Source of the DNA: Candidatus Cloacimonadota bacterium
GTDB lineage: Bacteria; Cloacimonadota; Cloacimonadia; Cloacimonadales; WRIO01
Reading direction: 5' to 3'
DNA: 6,137 bases
Assembly: GCA_023230175.1 (NCBI GenBank)
Contig: JALNXV010000227.1
Coordinates: forward strand, 1 to 6,137
Shown: positions 5,714 through 6,137 of the stretch, one piece after another
Position numbering within the stretch: the first letter of the stretch is position 1
Layout: every line of letters starts with the position of its first letter
Notes under the pieces: generated by a model
The model's input: only the letters and a program-made list of their open reading frames with translations
Database searches by the model: none
What the model was told of the DNA's origin: nothing
Translations under genes and position numbers: made by a program

Positions 5714-6137
5714 TTAATAAACTTCTTTACTCTTTTTTCTCAAAATTTCCTCTATAGCATTAAAATTTTGCCATTTTGTAAACCAATTTCTTTGAAAGGA
5801 TATCGTTTTTTTACATAAATTATCATCTTTGATATCATATTTCCCAAATAGTTCTTTTTTGAACTCATATTCTAGATATGGGCAAGAGATAAGATCAAAA
5901 AATAGCATTGTATGTTCACAAGATTTATTGTACCAAGATCTATCTCGAAAATATTTATTCAAAATTATTTCTTTAAGATAAATCCTTAACTCGTTATACC
6001 GATTATTATTTTTTATGTAATGCAGTAATGTAATTATTGAGAAGTAGTTCAAATTATCATTGCTAACATTTTCGCAATCAATCTTGAAATAAGTAGTAAG
6101 TACTTCAGGTTCCAATAAATAGTCTCTACCTAATTCT
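5714..6137 (-). CDS. C-terminal part of a probable defence reverse transcriptase (DRT3-like)
   Basis: The frame is open to the window edge, so this is the last 140 residues of a longer gene. The visible part starts ELGRDYLLEPEVLTTYFK; the TTG at 6113-6115 is an internal leucine codon, not a start. Later segments are LNYFSIITLLHYIKNN, a basic helical stretch, LFFDLISCPYLEYEF, RNWFTKWQNF and a final KKSKEVY. The fragment is helical and rich in aromatic and basic residues. From memory, the LTTYFK, CPYL, WFTKW and EVY elements recur at the C-terminus of reverse transcriptases annotated with the DRT3 (UG3/UG8) defence group; whether it is Drt3a or Drt3b I cannot say. The catalytic YxDD region would lie upstream outside the window, so the family call cannot be confirmed here. 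The CACACACA-bearing RNA directly downstream supports it independently. Confidence 0.5.
   Translation of the reverse strand, partial: ELGRDYLLEPEVLTTYFKIDCENVSNDNLNYFSIITLLHYIKNNNRYNELRIYLKEIILNKYFRDRSWYNKSCEHTMLFFDLISCPYLEYEFKKELFGKYDIKDDNLCKKTISFQRNWFTKWQNFNAIEEILRKKSKEVY

Noticed and set aside
6113..6115. TTG as start codon of the right-edge gene
   Set aside because: The frame is open upstream to the window edge with coding-like residues (ELGRDYL) and there is no ribosome-binding site, so the TTG is an internal leucine.
1..6137. tRNA, rRNA or CRISPR array
   Set aside because: No cloverleaf with a GTTCRA arm, no rRNA-like conserved stretch and no regularly spaced direct repeats were seen on either strand.

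Overview
The window is strongly AT-rich bacterial DNA. All supportable genes lie on the minus strand, so it reads from the right edge to the left. Ribosome-binding sites are strong (AGGAGG, AAGGAG) and TTGACA-type -35 boxes precede several units, so this is an ordinary sigma-70 bacterium with Shine-Dalgarno initiation. No taxonomic marker gene is present. A lipoprotein signal, low GC and short dispersed repeats ending in CTGTCYCAAAAT would fit Spirochaetota (Treponema-like) or Bacillota; this is a weak inference.

Right end (5617-6137): the last 140 codons of a gene entering from beyond the window. From memory its C-terminus resembles defence-associated reverse transcriptases of the DRT3 group. 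Directly after its stop, on the same strand, is a block of about 97 nt. It has a small hairpin, an alternating CACACACA tract, and then a strong intrinsic terminator. DRT3 systems, as I recall them, pair two reverse transcriptases with a non-coding RNA carrying an ACACAC template, so this is probably the tail of such a locus with its ncRNA. The RT catalytic core is outside the window.

Middle (4575-5616): a gene-poor, decayed stretch. It holds a broken small lipoprotein gene (5292-5544), a cluster of palindromes, an orphan repeat end, a possible gene remnant, and a structured leader ahead of the next gene.

Centre (3048-4574): a 46-codon small ORF with a perfect ribosome-binding site overlaps the start of a 443-residue calcineurin-like metallophosphoesterase lipoprotein, which is followed by a terminator. 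Downstream lies a 146-bp MITE-like element with 22-bp terminal inverted repeats (2841-2986).

Left (1-2760): a two-gene operon encoding a BchI/ChlI-like AAA+ ATPase and a VWA-domain protein with an intact MIDAS. Together they resemble the motor half of a chelatase-type complex; no large chelatase subunit is visible here. The left edge cuts a VOC (glyoxalase-fold) gene after its first 55 codons.
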